Below, piece after piece: positions 55,676 to 63,634 of a stretch of DNA of 64,000 nt; position 1 is the stretch's first letter, and each line of letters begins with the position of its first letter. The position numbers and the translations under genes are program-made. The notes below the pieces were generated by a model. The model saw only the letters and a program-made list of their open reading frames with translations. It searched no databases and was not told where the DNA came from. Location: NCBI GenBank assembly GCA_013815465.1, contig JACDGE010000001.1, forward strand, positions 62,001-126,000, read 5' to 3'. Source of the DNA: Alphaproteobacteria bacterium. Its GTDB lineage: Bacteria > Pseudomonadota > Alphaproteobacteria > UBA9655.

Positions 55676-56440
55676 ATGCGCGTAAAAATTTTAGGCTGTG
55701 GAGCCTCTGGCGGGGTTCCTTTAATTACGGGAGAGTGGGGCGTTTGTGATCCCAAAAATCCCAAAAACCGCAGACGGCGGGCCTCTATTCTTGTTGAAGA
55801 TCACGATACCACGTTGTTGGTAGACTCCTCGCCTGATTTGCGAGAGCAATGCCTCTCAAATGGGATCCGAAAGATTGATGCAGTCATTTATACGCATGAT
55901 CACGCGGATCATACTCAGGGCCTTGATGACTTAAGGCCTTTTTTGCAGACGCAAAAAAAGCCAATTCCTCTGTATGGAGATGCCGGGACCCTAGAAGATC
56001 TTAAGTCACGTTTTGGGTATGCTTTTCCTCTCGTCGAAAATCCTCCTGAAATCTATCGTCATTTCGTTACACCTCATATTATTGATGGCCCGTTTGTTGT
56101 GAAGGGTATTGCGGTCACTCCTTTTCTCCAAGGGCACGGATATTCGACCTCACTGGGGTTTCGTTTTGGAAAGGTGGCCTATTCCACAGATGTTCTGACG
56201 TTGGATGAAGCCTCATTTCAAGTGCTCGAAGGTGTTGACGTGTGGATCGTCGATTGTATCGCGATGGATCCTCGCGCAACCCATTCCCACCTCCCTCAAA
56301 CTCTGGAATGGATTGAGCGCGTGAAGCCTCGTCAGGCCTACCTTACACATATGTCCCATCATCTGGATTATGATACATTGGTAGGTCTTCTTCCGAAGGG
56401 GATAGAACCCGCCTATGATGGGTTGGTGATTGAGGTTTGA
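55676..56440 (+). CDS. MBL-fold metallo-hydrolase (PhnP-like)
   Basis: A 254-aa metallo-beta-lactamase-fold hydrolase. The N-terminus LGCGASGGVPLITGEWGVCD, the metal motif YTHDHADHTQGLDDLRPF and the later YSTDVLTLDEASF and LTHMSHHLDYDTL blocks match PhnP-like phosphodiesterases. The substrate is unknown. It is paired with tatD, possibly in one transcript. Confidence 0.9.
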   Translation: MRVKILGCGASGGVPLITGEWGVCDPKNPKNRRRRASILVEDHDTTLLVDSSPDLREQCLSNGIRKIDAVIYTHDHADHTQGLDDLRPFLQTQKKPIPLYGDAGTLEDLKSRFGYAFPLVENPPEIYRHFVTPHIIDGPFVVKGIAVTPFLQGHGYSTSLGFRFGKVAYSTDVLTLDEASFQVLEGVDVWIVDCIAMDPRATHSHLPQTLEWIERVKPRQAYLTHMSHHLDYDTLVGLLPKGIEPAYDGLVIEV

Positions 56441-56632
56441 GGGGAAAAGTATTTCCTTCTCACCCGCTGTTCGAGCGACCTCTCGCCCATTCCCTAAAAA
56501 ATCATCCCCCTTAGCCCTATTTTAACCAGGTTATGGGAAGAGGTAAAAGTTCAAAAAATAAAAAACATTAACTGTTTATTAAAAATATTATGTCAATGTA
56601 TTCTACATGAATAACTTTTTATGGAGAAAAAA
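56441..56632. other. Spacer before a Cys-rich peptide gene
   Basis: AT-rich, no coding frame supported. GGAGAAAAAA just before 56633 is the ribosome binding site of the next gene. Confidence 0.4.
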
Positions 56633-56887
56633 ATGAAATTGACAACTTTAATGGGGCTTGCTTTAATTTTCGGAGCTATTACTACAGACGCTTATTCTGC
56701 AACTGATGCATGTGCCTTTCCAGTGGTATTTGCTGGTGCTATGAGCCAGTTCAATCAGAATCCTGGACCTATTTGCGAGGCTGCATGTAGCAAAACTCCC
56801 GTTGGTCTCCGCACTGGTGTGTGGAATGGCGACATTAACCGTAATAATTCGAATTGTCCTCATAGCATTTCATGCGGCTGTAATTAA
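56633..56887 (+). CDS. Small secreted Cys-rich protein (84 aa)
   Basis: Start ATG at 56633 with GGAGAAAAAA before it. A signal peptide (MKLTTLMGLALIFGAITTDA) is followed by about 62 residues with six Cys (ACAFPVVF, ICEAACSKT, NCPHSISCGCN), so a disulfide-stabilised extracytoplasmic peptide is likely. A second Cys-rich secreted protein lies at 62783, but the Cys spacing differs. No family recognised. The candidate ncRNA promoter begins 9 bp after the stop. Confidence 0.68.
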   Translation: MKLTTLMGLALIFGAITTDAYSATDACAFPVVFAGAMSQFNQNPGPICEAACSKTPVGLRTGVWNGDINRNNSNCPHSISCGCN

Positions 56888-56895
56888 AAACCTAT

Positions 56896-56923
56896 TTGAC
56901 GTGAAATCTGAACATGCTATACT
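56896..56923 (+). promoter_or_regulatory. Sigma70-type promoter of the candidate ncRNA
   Basis: TTGACG (56896-56901) and TATACT (56918-56923), 16-bp spacer. No gene follows on this strand for more than 2.5 kb. Confidence 0.7.
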
Positions 56924-56929
56924 CTTTCA

Positions 56930-57314
56930 ACGTCGCCCGTGGGTGTTTGTAGCACCCACGAGAGACTAACCTTGATAACCCTTAAAGCAACTAAGGAGAA
57001 ACCAGGCTATGCCTAAATTACCTACATAAACAGATTTTTTCAAGAATTTTAACAGAAGAACGCATAGGGCCTCTCTTATTTTGCCTATGGACCCTCGCCT
57101 CTGGCCAACCGGCCGGTTCATGGCCTTGGGAGAGCCTTGCTTTTCTTCTGATGCTGAGCTGTGATGAAAGGAAGTATGCAAATGGGTGGTCTGATGGTGC
57201 ATAGCTTGGCAGCAATCTTGAAATGCTGCTTGTGGTGGTAGACGGCAATCCTGGGTCAGGGGGTCGTAAGGTGTTTTTAGGAAATATTTCCTGAGAACCC
57301 TTACGATTTTTTTT
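56930..57314 (+). ncRNA. Candidate structured non-coding RNA, about 385 nt
   Basis: The segment lies between a good promoter and a strong intrinsic terminator (57264-57314) and has no convincing + strand coding frame. Several stable hairpins can be drawn: CGTGGGTG/CACCCACG at 56938-56960, CATAGG/CCTATG, GGCC-AACCGGCCGGTT-..GGCC, and GGCAGCA/TGCTGC. GACCC in the middle can pair with GGGTC near the 3' end. A shorter, diverged relative ends at 41937. I compared it from memory with tmRNA, RNase P RNA, 6S and SRP RNA and see none of their conserved cores. Transcription is not shown. Confidence 0.5.
57264..57314 (+). terminator. Rho-independent terminator of the candidate ncRNA
   Basis: TCGTAAGG (57264-57271) pairs with CCTTACGA (57299-57306). 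The inner stem AGGAAA/TTTCCT continues it, and eight T residues follow. This is one of the strongest terminators in the window. Confidence 0.8.
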
Positions 57315-57339
57315 CCCAACTGTCTTATAAGATCCCTAC

Positions 57340-57368
57340 AAAAAAGGCCCCTCAAAATCTGAGAGGCC
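57340..57368 (-). terminator. Rho-independent terminator of the secreted coiled-coil gene
   Basis: Read on the minus strand: GGCCTCTCA and TGAGGGGCC form a stem with one mismatch around GATTT, followed by six T residues. It lies about 50 bp after the stop at 57419. Confidence 0.85.
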
Positions 57369-57418
57369 CAGTCTTCAAAAAATCAGAAACCTTTCAAAGG
57401 TTTCGTGACGTGGATGGG

Positions 57419-58270
57419 TTACTTTGTTGGCGAAGAGTTGTACCATTTAGTTGGAGACAACGAAGACAATGAAGGTAATGAAGGCAACATGTCTCGTGTG
57501 AGTAAGGCATTCTTCTCGTCAGCTTGATATTTCTTTTCAGCTTGTTCAAGCGCCACAGTTTGTTCCACAACCGCTTTTTTTGCCGCAGCAATCTCGTTTT
57601 CCAGAGTAGAAAGTTGCCGCTGCAGTTCCAAAAGCTCGAGTTCATCTTTCTCTTTTATTATGGATAGCTCGTTTGCGTAAATTACATTTTCAGTGTTTGT
57701 CTTGTTTTCTTCAAGAGCAAGATTTTCAAGTGTTTTTGATAGCTGAATAGGCGCCTCTTCCTCAACGACCTGATTATCTTGGATAGCATTTGAATGAGGT
57801 GAAACTATGCTCTTATCCCCTGAAAAATACGCCCAAGGATTCAAGTAAGAGATGGGTCCATCTTTTGTTATAAGAACCTTATTGTTGAAAGCCACAATTT
57901 TTATTTCAGTTTCTTTAACCTCTGCTAGCAGATTTTGCAGAACTTGTTTTCGCACGGGAATAGTATCGTTTATTTCCCTGATATCATTTTGCAAAGTTTG
58001 TTTCCTCAACTCTGCGTCTTGTTGCATTTTGATTTTCTTTTGAAGAAAAATAACACCGCCCTCTTGAGCATTATCAAGGTCTTTCTTAAAATCAATTTTT
58101 ACGCCTTGAGTGTCTGTTTTTACAGGACTCTGGAACTTCTCTCGAGCAGCCCTAACGCTACTAATTTGACTATTGCCGTCAATTTCAGGCTCCATTGCAA
58201 AGGCGCTAGAAAGCATGCTGGAGGCCATAAGAGCACTTAAAGATAAAGTTTTGAGATTAATAACATTCAT
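57419..58270 (-). CDS. Secreted coiled-coil protein (283 aa)
   Basis: A signal peptide (MNVINLKTLSLSALMASSML, cleaved after AFA) is followed by two long charged helical regions, residues about 70-130 (LQKKIKMQQDAELRKQTLQN) and 185-265 (LELLELQRQLSTLENEIAAA), separated by a loop with ISYLNPWAYFSGD. The tail is Ser/Pro rich. It has the same general design as the 667-aa protein at 0.7-2.7 kb, including a short NxW-type loop between coils, but I see no firm homology. A good terminator follows. Function unknown. Confidence 0.78.
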   Translation of the reverse strand: MNVINLKTLSLSALMASSMLSSAFAMEPEIDGNSQISSVRAAREKFQSPVKTDTQGVKIDFKKDLDNAQEGGVIFLQKKIKMQQDAELRKQTLQNDIREINDTIPVRKQVLQNLLAEVKETEIKIVAFNNKVLITKDGPISYLNPWAYFSGDKSIVSPHSNAIQDNQVVEEEAPIQLSKTLENLALEENKTNTENVIYANELSIIKEKDELELLELQRQLSTLENEIAAAKKAVVEQTVALEQAEKKYQADEKNALLTRDMLPSLPSLSSLSPTKWYNSSPTK

Positions 58271-58469
58271 TTACATCACCATTTTAAAAATTAACACTAT
58301 AATTCGAAAGAAAATTAAAAAATTTGCACGATGGCGCCTTCCATTTTCCCCTGACTTTCCTCTCCCCAATCTGGAGTGATATCAGACATATAATAATATT
58401 ATTTAAAAATTCAAGACTTGATATACAATATATTTTAAAAATAACTCAGGAGTAAAAGTACATTCCCTC

Positions 58470-59744
58470 TCACGCCCACACGCTAGACCGAGGGGATGCA
58501 GTCAGCATCAATTCTGTCAGTGCCCAGACAAGGGCATCCAGCCTATCCGGGGACTTGGTGCTCACCCCGGGGATGTAAGAACAGAGCTGCTCATCCAGTT
58601 TCGGAAAAGCGCTCGCATGCCACACCTTTCCCCGCTCATAGAGGGACGCGATGGGCTCAGTGCGTAGGCCTTTTCCTCGCATGGCACGTACCGGCTTGTA
58701 ACTTACGTTTGCGTCATGGGTACGCAAGAGCTGCTCAACCAACTCGCCCCCCATGTTTACTTCCGCTACGATGCGATCTGCTTTGAGACGATGGTAAGCT
58801 TCAATGGCTTTTCCAATCCACAAGTTGGTGGGGCCTTTAAAGGAGAGATCTTCCAGAACAACCCCAATTCCTTCGGCTGTTAATCCGGCTGCAATGATTC
58901 CCGTTTCATCACTGGAAGGTCCGTGGCTCACGGCCGGATCGATGGCAATCACAAGGCGTTGCAGGGGAACATTCTGAAAGGATTCCCTCGCACGCTCTAA
59001 TAGCGCGGGGGTCCACAGAGAGCCTTCCGTTTCTTCGACGAAATCCGCATAAATTTCCTGACGCCCCAGCCACCGTTTTTCATAATGATGACGAATGTAG
59101 TCAAGAAAGGGTGTGGCAAGATTTTTGGCATTCTCAAAAGTTGACCCCTTTGTCAGAATCACTTCAGGGTCTTTCGCAAGTTTTTTCAAAAGCTTTGTCG
59201 GACGGGGGGTGGTGGTGACCACTACTCGCGGGTTTCGACCGAGGCGAAGCCCGAACATCAGCTGATCCCAGACTTTCTCTCCTTCCCTAAATTTTGCCAG
59301 CTCATCGATCCAAGCTCCATCAAATTGGGGGCCGCGAAGCTGTTCAAAAGCTTCCGCACTGAAGCAAGTGGCAATCGCTCCATTGGGCCAGGAAAGAAGA
59401 CGCCGCGAGGGTTCATAGGTAGGTCTTTCAGCGGGGGGATGAACGGCCAACAGGCCAGAAGAGCCTTCAACCATGACTTGACGCGTCTCGGCCTCTGTTT
59501 CACCAATAAGCGCGAGCCTTCGGCACACTCCCTGCTTAATCCATTGACGCAGGGTTTCCGCCCCTGTTCGTGTTTTCCCAAAGCCCCGCCCGGCCAGGAT
59601 CAACCATACGCCCCAGTCTCCTTTTGGAAGCAGTTGAGAGTCTCTCGCATTATGCTGCCAGTCATAGCGCAAGGCCTCAGAGGATCTGCGCTTTTGCTCT
59701 CTTTTCAAAAGCTCCAGTAATTTTTTGTAGTCTTCTTTCATCAT
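58470..59744 (-). CDS. Phage/GTA-type terminase large subunit
   Basis: A 424-aa DNA-packaging motor of the type found in alphaproteobacterial gene transfer agents and in DNA-packaging phages. Walker A is LAGRGFGKTRTGAETLRQW, Walker B is FDGAWIDELAKFREGE, and VVVTTTPRPTKLLKKL is the coupling motif. The RNase-H-like nuclease has VIAIDPAVSHGPSSDETGI and a late SPDRLDALVWALTEL Asp. The gene looks intact but is alone: no portal, capsid or protease genes are adjacent. It could be a domesticated GTA remnant. A 20-bp repeat overlaps its start codon. Confidence 0.9.
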   Translation of the reverse strand: MMKEDYKKLLELLKREQKRRSSEALRYDWQHNARDSQLLPKGDWGVWLILAGRGFGKTRTGAETLRQWIKQGVCRRLALIGETEAETRQVMVEGSSGLLAVHPPAERPTYEPSRRLLSWPNGAIATCFSAEAFEQLRGPQFDGAWIDELAKFREGEKVWDQLMFGLRLGRNPRVVVTTTPRPTKLLKKLAKDPEVILTKGSTFENAKNLATPFLDYIRHHYEKRWLGRQEIYADFVEETEGSLWTPALLERARESFQNVPLQRLVIAIDPAVSHGPSSDETGIIAAGLTAEGIGVVLEDLSFKGPTNLWIGKAIEAYHRLKADRIVAEVNMGGELVEQLLRTHDANVSYKPVRAMRGKGLRTEPIASLYERGKVWHASAFPKLDEQLCSYIPGVSTKSPDRLDALVWALTELMLTASPRSSVWA

Positions 59745-59755
59745 GGATTTTATGA
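59736..59755. repeat. 20-bp direct repeat, copy A (overlaps terminase start)
   Basis: TTTCATCATGGATTTTATGA; copy B at 59947-59966 differs at one base. Both are followed about 37 bp later by ATGGGCAATTA. Confidence 0.6.
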
Positions 59756-59946
59756 TGCCAGAAAAAAAGTGAAGCTCCTATTTTTTTAAGCAAATGGGCA
59801 ATTAAAATTTAGAAGCTTAAAGGATGTGAAAAAGGGGGCTTGATCTCGTCCATTGAACCTCCTTATGTTATCGACTCGGTTTTATTTTCCATTTTTTATT
59901 TTTTTCTTAAATACAAAATAGAAAAGAGCTCTTTTTTATAGTATAA

Positions 59947-59966
59947 TTTCATCATAGATTTTATGA
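59947..59966. repeat. 20-bp direct repeat, copy B
   Basis: TTTCATCATAGATTTTATGA, 211 bp from copy A. On the minus strand it would read ATGATGAAA, the same first codons as terminase. Confidence 0.6.
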
Positions 59967-60070
59967 GGGAAGAGAGAGAATTAAAATCCAAATATTTTGA
60001 ACAGATGGGCAATTAGTCAGATAAGGAACCTCAGTTTTGGATAAGTAATGAACTTCAACCTAAAGGCGTC

Positions 60071-60090
60071 ATTCCCGCCTTTGCGGGAAT
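60071..60090. repeat. Small palindrome after uvrD
   Basis: ATTCCCGC-CTTT-GCGGGAAT, an 8-bp stem, preceded by GGCGTC as in the dispersed family. It lies 27 bp past the uvrD stop. Confidence 0.65.
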
Positions 60091-60116
60091 AAAGCCGGTA
60101 AGGATGGAAAAGAGCC

Positions 60117-62291
60117 TCACTCCGCCCCTTTCACAAAGCCCTTCATGACCTTTTTCGTGCCCGTGTGGTCAAAGTCAATCTCAAGTTTATCCCCTTCAAT
60201 GGCCGTAATGTGTCCGTATCCAAACTTTATGTGAAAGATGCGTTGGTTCACGTGAAACTCTTTTCCTATAAGAGGGAGAGCTAGAGGTTCTTTCGCTTCT
60301 AGTTTTGGCGAAGGGGTACGACGAATGAAGGCATGGGATTGGTTAGTGAGCCTGAGGTGCTCTACATGTTCCGCAGGTAACTCCTCAATAAAACGAGAAG
60401 GCGAGCTGGATTGCCATTGATTATGGACGCGCCGGTTAGCTGCAAACGTGATGATCGATCGTTCCCGGGCACGGGTAAGGCCTACATAAGCCAACCTTCG
60501 TTCTTCTTCCAGGCCCGCTTCTCCCTTTTCTCCCATGGCACGGGGATGGGGGAAAATACCTTCCTCCCAGCCGGTTAGAAAAACCGTATTAAACTCGAGG
60601 CCTTTCGCACTATGTAAAGTCATGACGCTGACCGTCTCAGAACTCGTGCCCTTTGCATTTTCCATGACCAAACTCACGTGCTCTAAAAAGAGAGGAAGAC
60701 TTTCAAATTCGTCAATGGCATTGACCAATTCTTTCAGGTTTTCCAAGCGCCCCGGAGCTTCCGGAGATTTGTCCGCTTGCCACATAGCCGTATAGCCTGA
60801 CTCATCTAGGATAAGGCGGGCCAATTCGCCATGACGCGTGGTATCTAGCTGTTTTCTCCAACGAGAAATATCATACAAAAGTCCTTGAAGGGCAGCTTGT
60901 GCCTTGCCCCGGAGCTCATCTGTCTCAAGCAAGCGTACGGTGGCTTCCGTCAGAGAAATTTGTTCCATACGCGCATATTGATGAAGGGTTTGAAGGGTGC
61001 TGGTCCCAAGACCGCGCTTTGGGGTATTCACAATTCGCTCGAAAGCTAAACTGTCATAAGGCTGAACAACAATGCGCATGTAGGCAAGGGCATCTCGAAT
61101 TTCTAATCGTTCATAAAACCGCGGTCCCCCAATCACTCGATAGGGGACACCAAGTGTAATAAAGCGTTCTTCAAACTCACGGGTTTGAAAGCCCGCGCGC
61201 ACGAGGATCGCCATTTCATTCAAGGATTGACCTTTGCGGTGTAAGGACTCGACCTCGTCTCCGATAAAACGGGCTTCTTCTTCTCCATCCCATATGCCGT
61301 GGATACGGACTTTTTCGCCGCCGGTTTGTTCCGTCCAAAGGGTCTTTCCGAACCGACTTGCATTCTGGGCAATAAGTCCGGAGGCGGCCCCCAAAATATG
61401 GGCGTTAGAGCGGTAGTTTTGTTCAAGGCGCACAATGGTGGCACCTGGGAAATCCTTTTCAAAGCGCAAGATATTGCCGACCTCAGCACCACGCCATCCA
61501 TAAATGGACTGGTCATCATCGCCCACACAACAAATGTTCCCTGATCCTTGCGCTAAAAGCCGTAACCAAAGGTACTGAGCGACATTCGTATCCTGGTATT
61601 CATCCACAAGAATGTAATGAAACTGGGTCGTATATTGGGCGAGAACATCGCTGTGTTCCGTAAAGAGCTTTAGGCATAAAAGAATCAAATCCCCAAAATC
61701 AACGGCATTCAGAACTTTGAGGCGATCTTGATAGAGACCGTACACATGAAACGCCGCCTTTTCAAAGGCAGAACCGGGAGGGGAAACTTTTTCCGGCAGC
61801 AAAGCCCGATCCTTCCAACGGCTAATGATGGAGGCTATTACACGGGGGGGAAATTTTTTATCGTCGATTTCTTCTGCCTTCATGATTTGCTTAATCAAGC
61901 GCAACTGGTCATCTGTATCCAAAATGGTAAAAGAACTTTGAAGCTTCAATAGCTCTGCATGGCGTCTTAAGATACGGACACAAATGGAATGGAAGGTGCC
62001 CAGCCACAATCCTTCGACGGGGCCGCCGATAAGGCTTGCAACCCGTTCGCGCATTTCGTGCGCGGCTTTGTTGGTAAAGGTTACGGCTAAGACTTGAGAC
62101 GGCCAAGCTCTACGGCTCAAGAGGATCAGCGCAAGCCGGGTTGTCAGCACCCGCGTCTTCCCCGTTCCCGCCCCAGCGAGTACCAAAAGAGGTCCTTCTG
62201 TGAGCTCTACCGCTTGTCGTTGAGCTGGGTTTAAAGAATTGACTTGCTCTAAAAATCCCGGATTTGTTATGTCTTGGGTATCAAGGGCCAT
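60117..62291 (-). CDS. uvrD: UvrD/PcrA-type DNA helicase
   Basis: A superfamily 1A helicase of about 724 aa that works in repair and replication. The motifs are in order: Q-motif LNPAQRQAVE, Walker A VLAGAGTGKTRVLTTRL, AVTFTNKAAHEM, VDEYQDTNVAQYLWLRL, CVGDDDQSIYGWRGAEV, QNYRSN, VMTLHSAKGLEF and VGLTRARERSII. The C-terminal Tudor-like tail (VNQRIFHIKFGYGHITAIEG) binds RNA polymerase in relatives. The ATG at 62291 is chosen; another in-frame ATG lies at 62315, and neither has a clear ribosome binding site. Confidence 0.94.
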   Translation of the reverse strand: MALDTQDITNPGFLEQVNSLNPAQRQAVELTEGPLLVLAGAGTGKTRVLTTRLALILLSRRAWPSQVLAVTFTNKAAHEMRERVASLIGGPVEGLWLGTFHSICVRILRRHAELLKLQSSFTILDTDDQLRLIKQIMKAEEIDDKKFPPRVIASIISRWKDRALLPEKVSPPGSAFEKAAFHVYGLYQDRLKVLNAVDFGDLILLCLKLFTEHSDVLAQYTTQFHYILVDEYQDTNVAQYLWLRLLAQGSGNICCVGDDDQSIYGWRGAEVGNILRFEKDFPGATIVRLEQNYRSNAHILGAASGLIAQNASRFGKTLWTEQTGGEKVRIHGIWDGEEEARFIGDEVESLHRKGQSLNEMAILVRAGFQTREFEERFITLGVPYRVIGGPRFYERLEIRDALAYMRIVVQPYDSLAFERIVNTPKRGLGTSTLQTLHQYARMEQISLTEATVRLLETDELRGKAQAALQGLLYDISRWRKQLDTTRHGELARLILDESGYTAMWQADKSPEAPGRLENLKELVNAIDEFESLPLFLEHVSLVMENAKGTSSETVSVMTLHSAKGLEFNTVFLTGWEEGIFPHPRAMGEKGEAGLEEERRLAYVGLTRARERSIITFAANRRVHNQWQSSSPSRFIEELPAEHVEHLRLTNQSHAFIRRTPSPKLEAKEPLALPLIGKEFHVNQRIFHIKFGYGHITAIEGDKLEIDFDHTGTKKVMKGFVKGAE

Positions 62292-62363
62292 ATAGTTTAT
62301 CTGCGCAACTGTCATATGACAGCTTATAGCATGGTCTTGAGAGGGGGGTCCAGGGGGTCGTGA

Positions 62364-62646
62364 TACGATTAAAACTGTGCTTTTTTATACGTCCTATAGG
62401 AAAGTGGCTACCCCCTCGGGCGTCATCCCGGAATTTAGAAAAGCTTACCCTTTGCGTAAGCGGAGGGTTAGATTTTCTTAATATCCGGGACCCAGATTAT
62501 TTTTTGTTTGAGAATTTTCCTGGGTCCCGGCTATTAAGGTCTCCTAACGTTCCCCACGCATTCGCGCGGGTCACGAAGGATACCTAAATTCCGGGATGAC
62601 GCCCGTGGGTAGTAACTGTATTAAAAAAAGCACAGTTTTAATCGTA
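62364..62646. repeat. 283-bp foldback element with nested palindrome
   Basis: The outer arms are TACGATTAAAACTGTGC plus TTTTTTA (62364-62387) and their inverse, ending GCACAGTTTTAATCGTA (62622-62646), with one extra A. Inside, GGGCGTCATCCCGGAATTTAG and its inverse CTAAATTCCGGGATGACGCC enclose further modules (TTCTTAATATCCGGGACCCAG; CCTGGGTCCCGG). Nearly the whole segment can fold on itself. It fills the uvrD to secreted-protein gap. Confidence 0.8.
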
Positions 62647-62782
62647 CCTAATGGGCAGTAATCAGAATTAATTTTCCGTTAACTCTTTCTTAACTAACTG
62701 AGGACAGAATGTGAGGAAAGAAAAAATCTTCACGAGAGATTTGAATCTTCAAAAGAAAAAAACACAAAAAAAGGATAGGAAC

Positions 62783-63091
62783 ATGTTAACAAAATTTAAA
62801 ATATTACCCGTAGCGGCTTTGGCATTCTGTTGGACGGTTGGAGCTGCTGATGCGGATACCACATCCTGTACTGAAGCAATGGACCATTGTAAGCAATGGT
62901 ATGGATCACGCACAGCAACTACACAAGATGCCTGCACGGTATGGTCGCAGCATACCGAAAAAGGTCAGAATAATTACACAGCTGCTTGGTATAGGTGTTG
63001 TCGTGGAGAAGATGGAATTGGAGCACCCGCTCAGCCCTGCATTGCAAATCCAGATTGCGATAATGCTAATACAATATGTTTAAAAGGATAA
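62783..63091 (+). CDS. Small secreted Cys-rich protein (102 aa)
   Basis: Start ATG 62783 with AAGGATAGGA before it; an earlier in-frame codon would place a basic tail ahead of the signal. The signal peptide (MLTKFKILPVAALAFCWTVG) is followed by about 77 residues with at least eight Cys (SCTEAMDHCKQWY, DACTVW, RCCRGEDG, PCIANPDCDNANTIC), so several disulfides are likely. No family recognised. It lies next to the large foldback element. Confidence 0.7.
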   Translation: MLTKFKILPVAALAFCWTVGAADADTTSCTEAMDHCKQWYGSRTATTQDACTVWSQHTEKGQNNYTAAWYRCCRGEDGIGAPAQPCIANPDCDNANTICLKG

Positions 63092-63196
63092 TTAACATTA
63101 TCACATTCACCTAACCGTCTTTTCCTTCTATTTTTCCTTTCGGGAAGCGGGAGAAGGGGTCCTCGAGTGGTGGGGTTTCATCCCACCACCCGTTCC

Positions 63197-63634
63197 TTAC
63201 TTAACCCCATACAACTGTTGAGCGCGCTTTTCAAAAGAGCTGAGCATTTGATTAAATGCGCCTTCAAAAACTTTTTGCGTTGCACTTTGAAAGAGGCGGT
63301 TGCGAAACTGGAACTCAATAAAAAAATCAACATTTGTCCCAAAACTTGGCGCCTGTTTAAAAATCCAGTGATTGTTCAGGGATTGAAAGGGACCGGTAAT
63401 ATACTCCACATCGATACGGGTTTTGGGGGTTAAATGAACCCGAGAGCGAAAGGTTTCCCGAAAGAGTTTGTATCCCACGCTTAGGTCGGCAACAATTTCT
63501 GTCTCTGACTTTGAAAGGATCCGGGCGGCAGCGCACCAGGGTAAAAATTCGGGATATTTTTCGATATCTGCCACCAAATCGAACAGCTGTTCGGGAGTAT
63601 AAGGCATGAAGTGGGTGTGGAGTCGGGTTCCCAT
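63197..63634 (-). CDS. ratA: RatA/Coq10-family START-domain protein
   Basis: A 145-aa polyketide-cyclase/START-fold protein. It has the family's PYTPEQLFDLVADIEKYPEF start, FLPWCAAARIL, and a C-terminal helix FEGAFNQMLSSFEKRAQQLY. Members help ubiquinone function (Coq10) or were called ribosome-association toxin RatA. It overlaps the lipA stop by one base, and the lipA-ratA pairing is common in alphaproteobacteria. Confidence 0.9.
   Translation of the reverse strand: MGTRLHTHFMPYTPEQLFDLVADIEKYPEFLPWCAAARILSKSETEIVADLSVGYKLFRETFRSRVHLTPKTRIDVEYITGPFQSLNNHWIFKQAPSFGTNVDFFIEFQFRNRLFQSATQKVFEGAFNQMLSSFEKRAQQLYGVK

Larger units (their letters stand above)
59745..60116. other. 372-bp gap between terminase and uvrD
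   Basis: No supported gene. It contains the second copy of the direct repeat and a small palindrome at 60071-60090. It is AT-rich. Confidence 0.5.

Noticed and set aside
56966-57355. 129-codon minus-strand frame across the candidate ncRNA
   Set aside because: No signal, motif or ribosome binding site, and it crosses a strong terminator on the opposite strand; the relative at 41.8 kb does not keep a matching frame.
60244-60259. Possible fifth parS (TGGTTCACGTGAAACT)
   Set aside because: Two mismatches to the perfect sites and located in coding sequence of uvrD; likely chance.
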